Of a stretch of 5,229 nt of DNA, positions 5,193 to 5,229 are shown piece by piece. The stretch covers positions 1 to 5,229 of the forward strand of contig CAOKFJ010000152.1 of the NCBI GenBank assembly GCA_948467695.1, in the 5' to 3' direction. Under the pieces are notes generated by a model. That model worked only from the letters and a program-made list of their open reading frames with translations, was not told the DNA's origin and did not search any database. Both the position numbers and the translations under genes were made by a program. The first letter of the stretch is position 1, and the number at the start of each line of letters is the position of its first letter. This stretch comes from an uncultured Allobaculum sp. (GTDB taxonomy: Bacteria; Bacillota_I; Bacilli_A; Erysipelotrichales; Erysipelotrichaceae).

Positions 5193-5229
5193 GAGCGGAT
5201 TGTGCGCATGAAGACAAAATTAAACGCTG

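Noticed and set aside
5208..5229. Possible new gene start (MKTKLNA) at the right edge
   Set aside because: Only seven codons are visible, with no clear ribosome binding site or promoter after the terminator; nothing supports it as a real start.
5185..5229. Possible 3' end of a convergent minus-strand gene (stop TAA at 5187-5185)
   Set aside because: Only about 14 codons are visible with no recognisable motif, and the adjacent terminator is not bidirectional.

Overview
The window carries two divergent gene clusters separated by a 412-base control region. The organism looks like a Bacillota (Firmicutes) member. The reasons are purine-rich Shine-Dalgarno sites (AAGGAGG, GGAG, AAAGGAAGG), a ~390-residue SerA of the type common in that phylum, the order serC-serA-DUF1015, and ruvA-ruvB without a visible ruvC followed by a Cys-anchored lipoprotein. 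A gut or oral anaerobe of the Erysipelotrichales or Clostridia type would fit, but the genus cannot be read from the sequence alone.

Left half, minus strand (reading from 2389 down to 1): serC (phosphoserine aminotransferase), then a strong hairpin with a T-run, then serA (D-3-phosphoglycerate dehydrogenase with a C-terminal ACT domain), then the first nine codons of a third gene. That gene's ATG overlaps the serA stop codon (TAATG) and its product begins MIFRPADIL, which matches the N-terminus I know for DUF1015-family proteins. SerA and SerC do the first two steps of phosphorylated serine synthesis (3-phosphoglycerate to 3-phosphohydroxypyruvate to O-phosphoserine). No phosphoserine phosphatase gene is visible, so the function of the third gene is of interest.

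Middle (2390-2801): divergent promoters. A TTGAAA/TATACA promoter serves serC on the minus strand. A consensus extended -10 (TGTTATAAT) serves ruvA on the plus strand. Between and around them lie several short palindromes. No large riboswitch or T-box is apparent.

Right half, plus strand: ruvA and ruvB (Holliday-junction branch-migration complex), separated by an unusually long 177-base gap that holds a composite hairpin and a 15-base tandem repeat. A 166-residue putative lipoprotein of unknown function follows 10 bases after ruvB. The cluster closes with a textbook rho-independent terminator at 5148-5192.

The coding genes are ordinary housekeeping genes and I see no undescribed defence or mobile system. 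The points most worth checking are the serine-cluster third gene, the serC/serA intercistronic hairpin, the structured ruvA/ruvB gap, the uncharacterised lipoprotein, and local departures from family consensus in SerA and RuvB.
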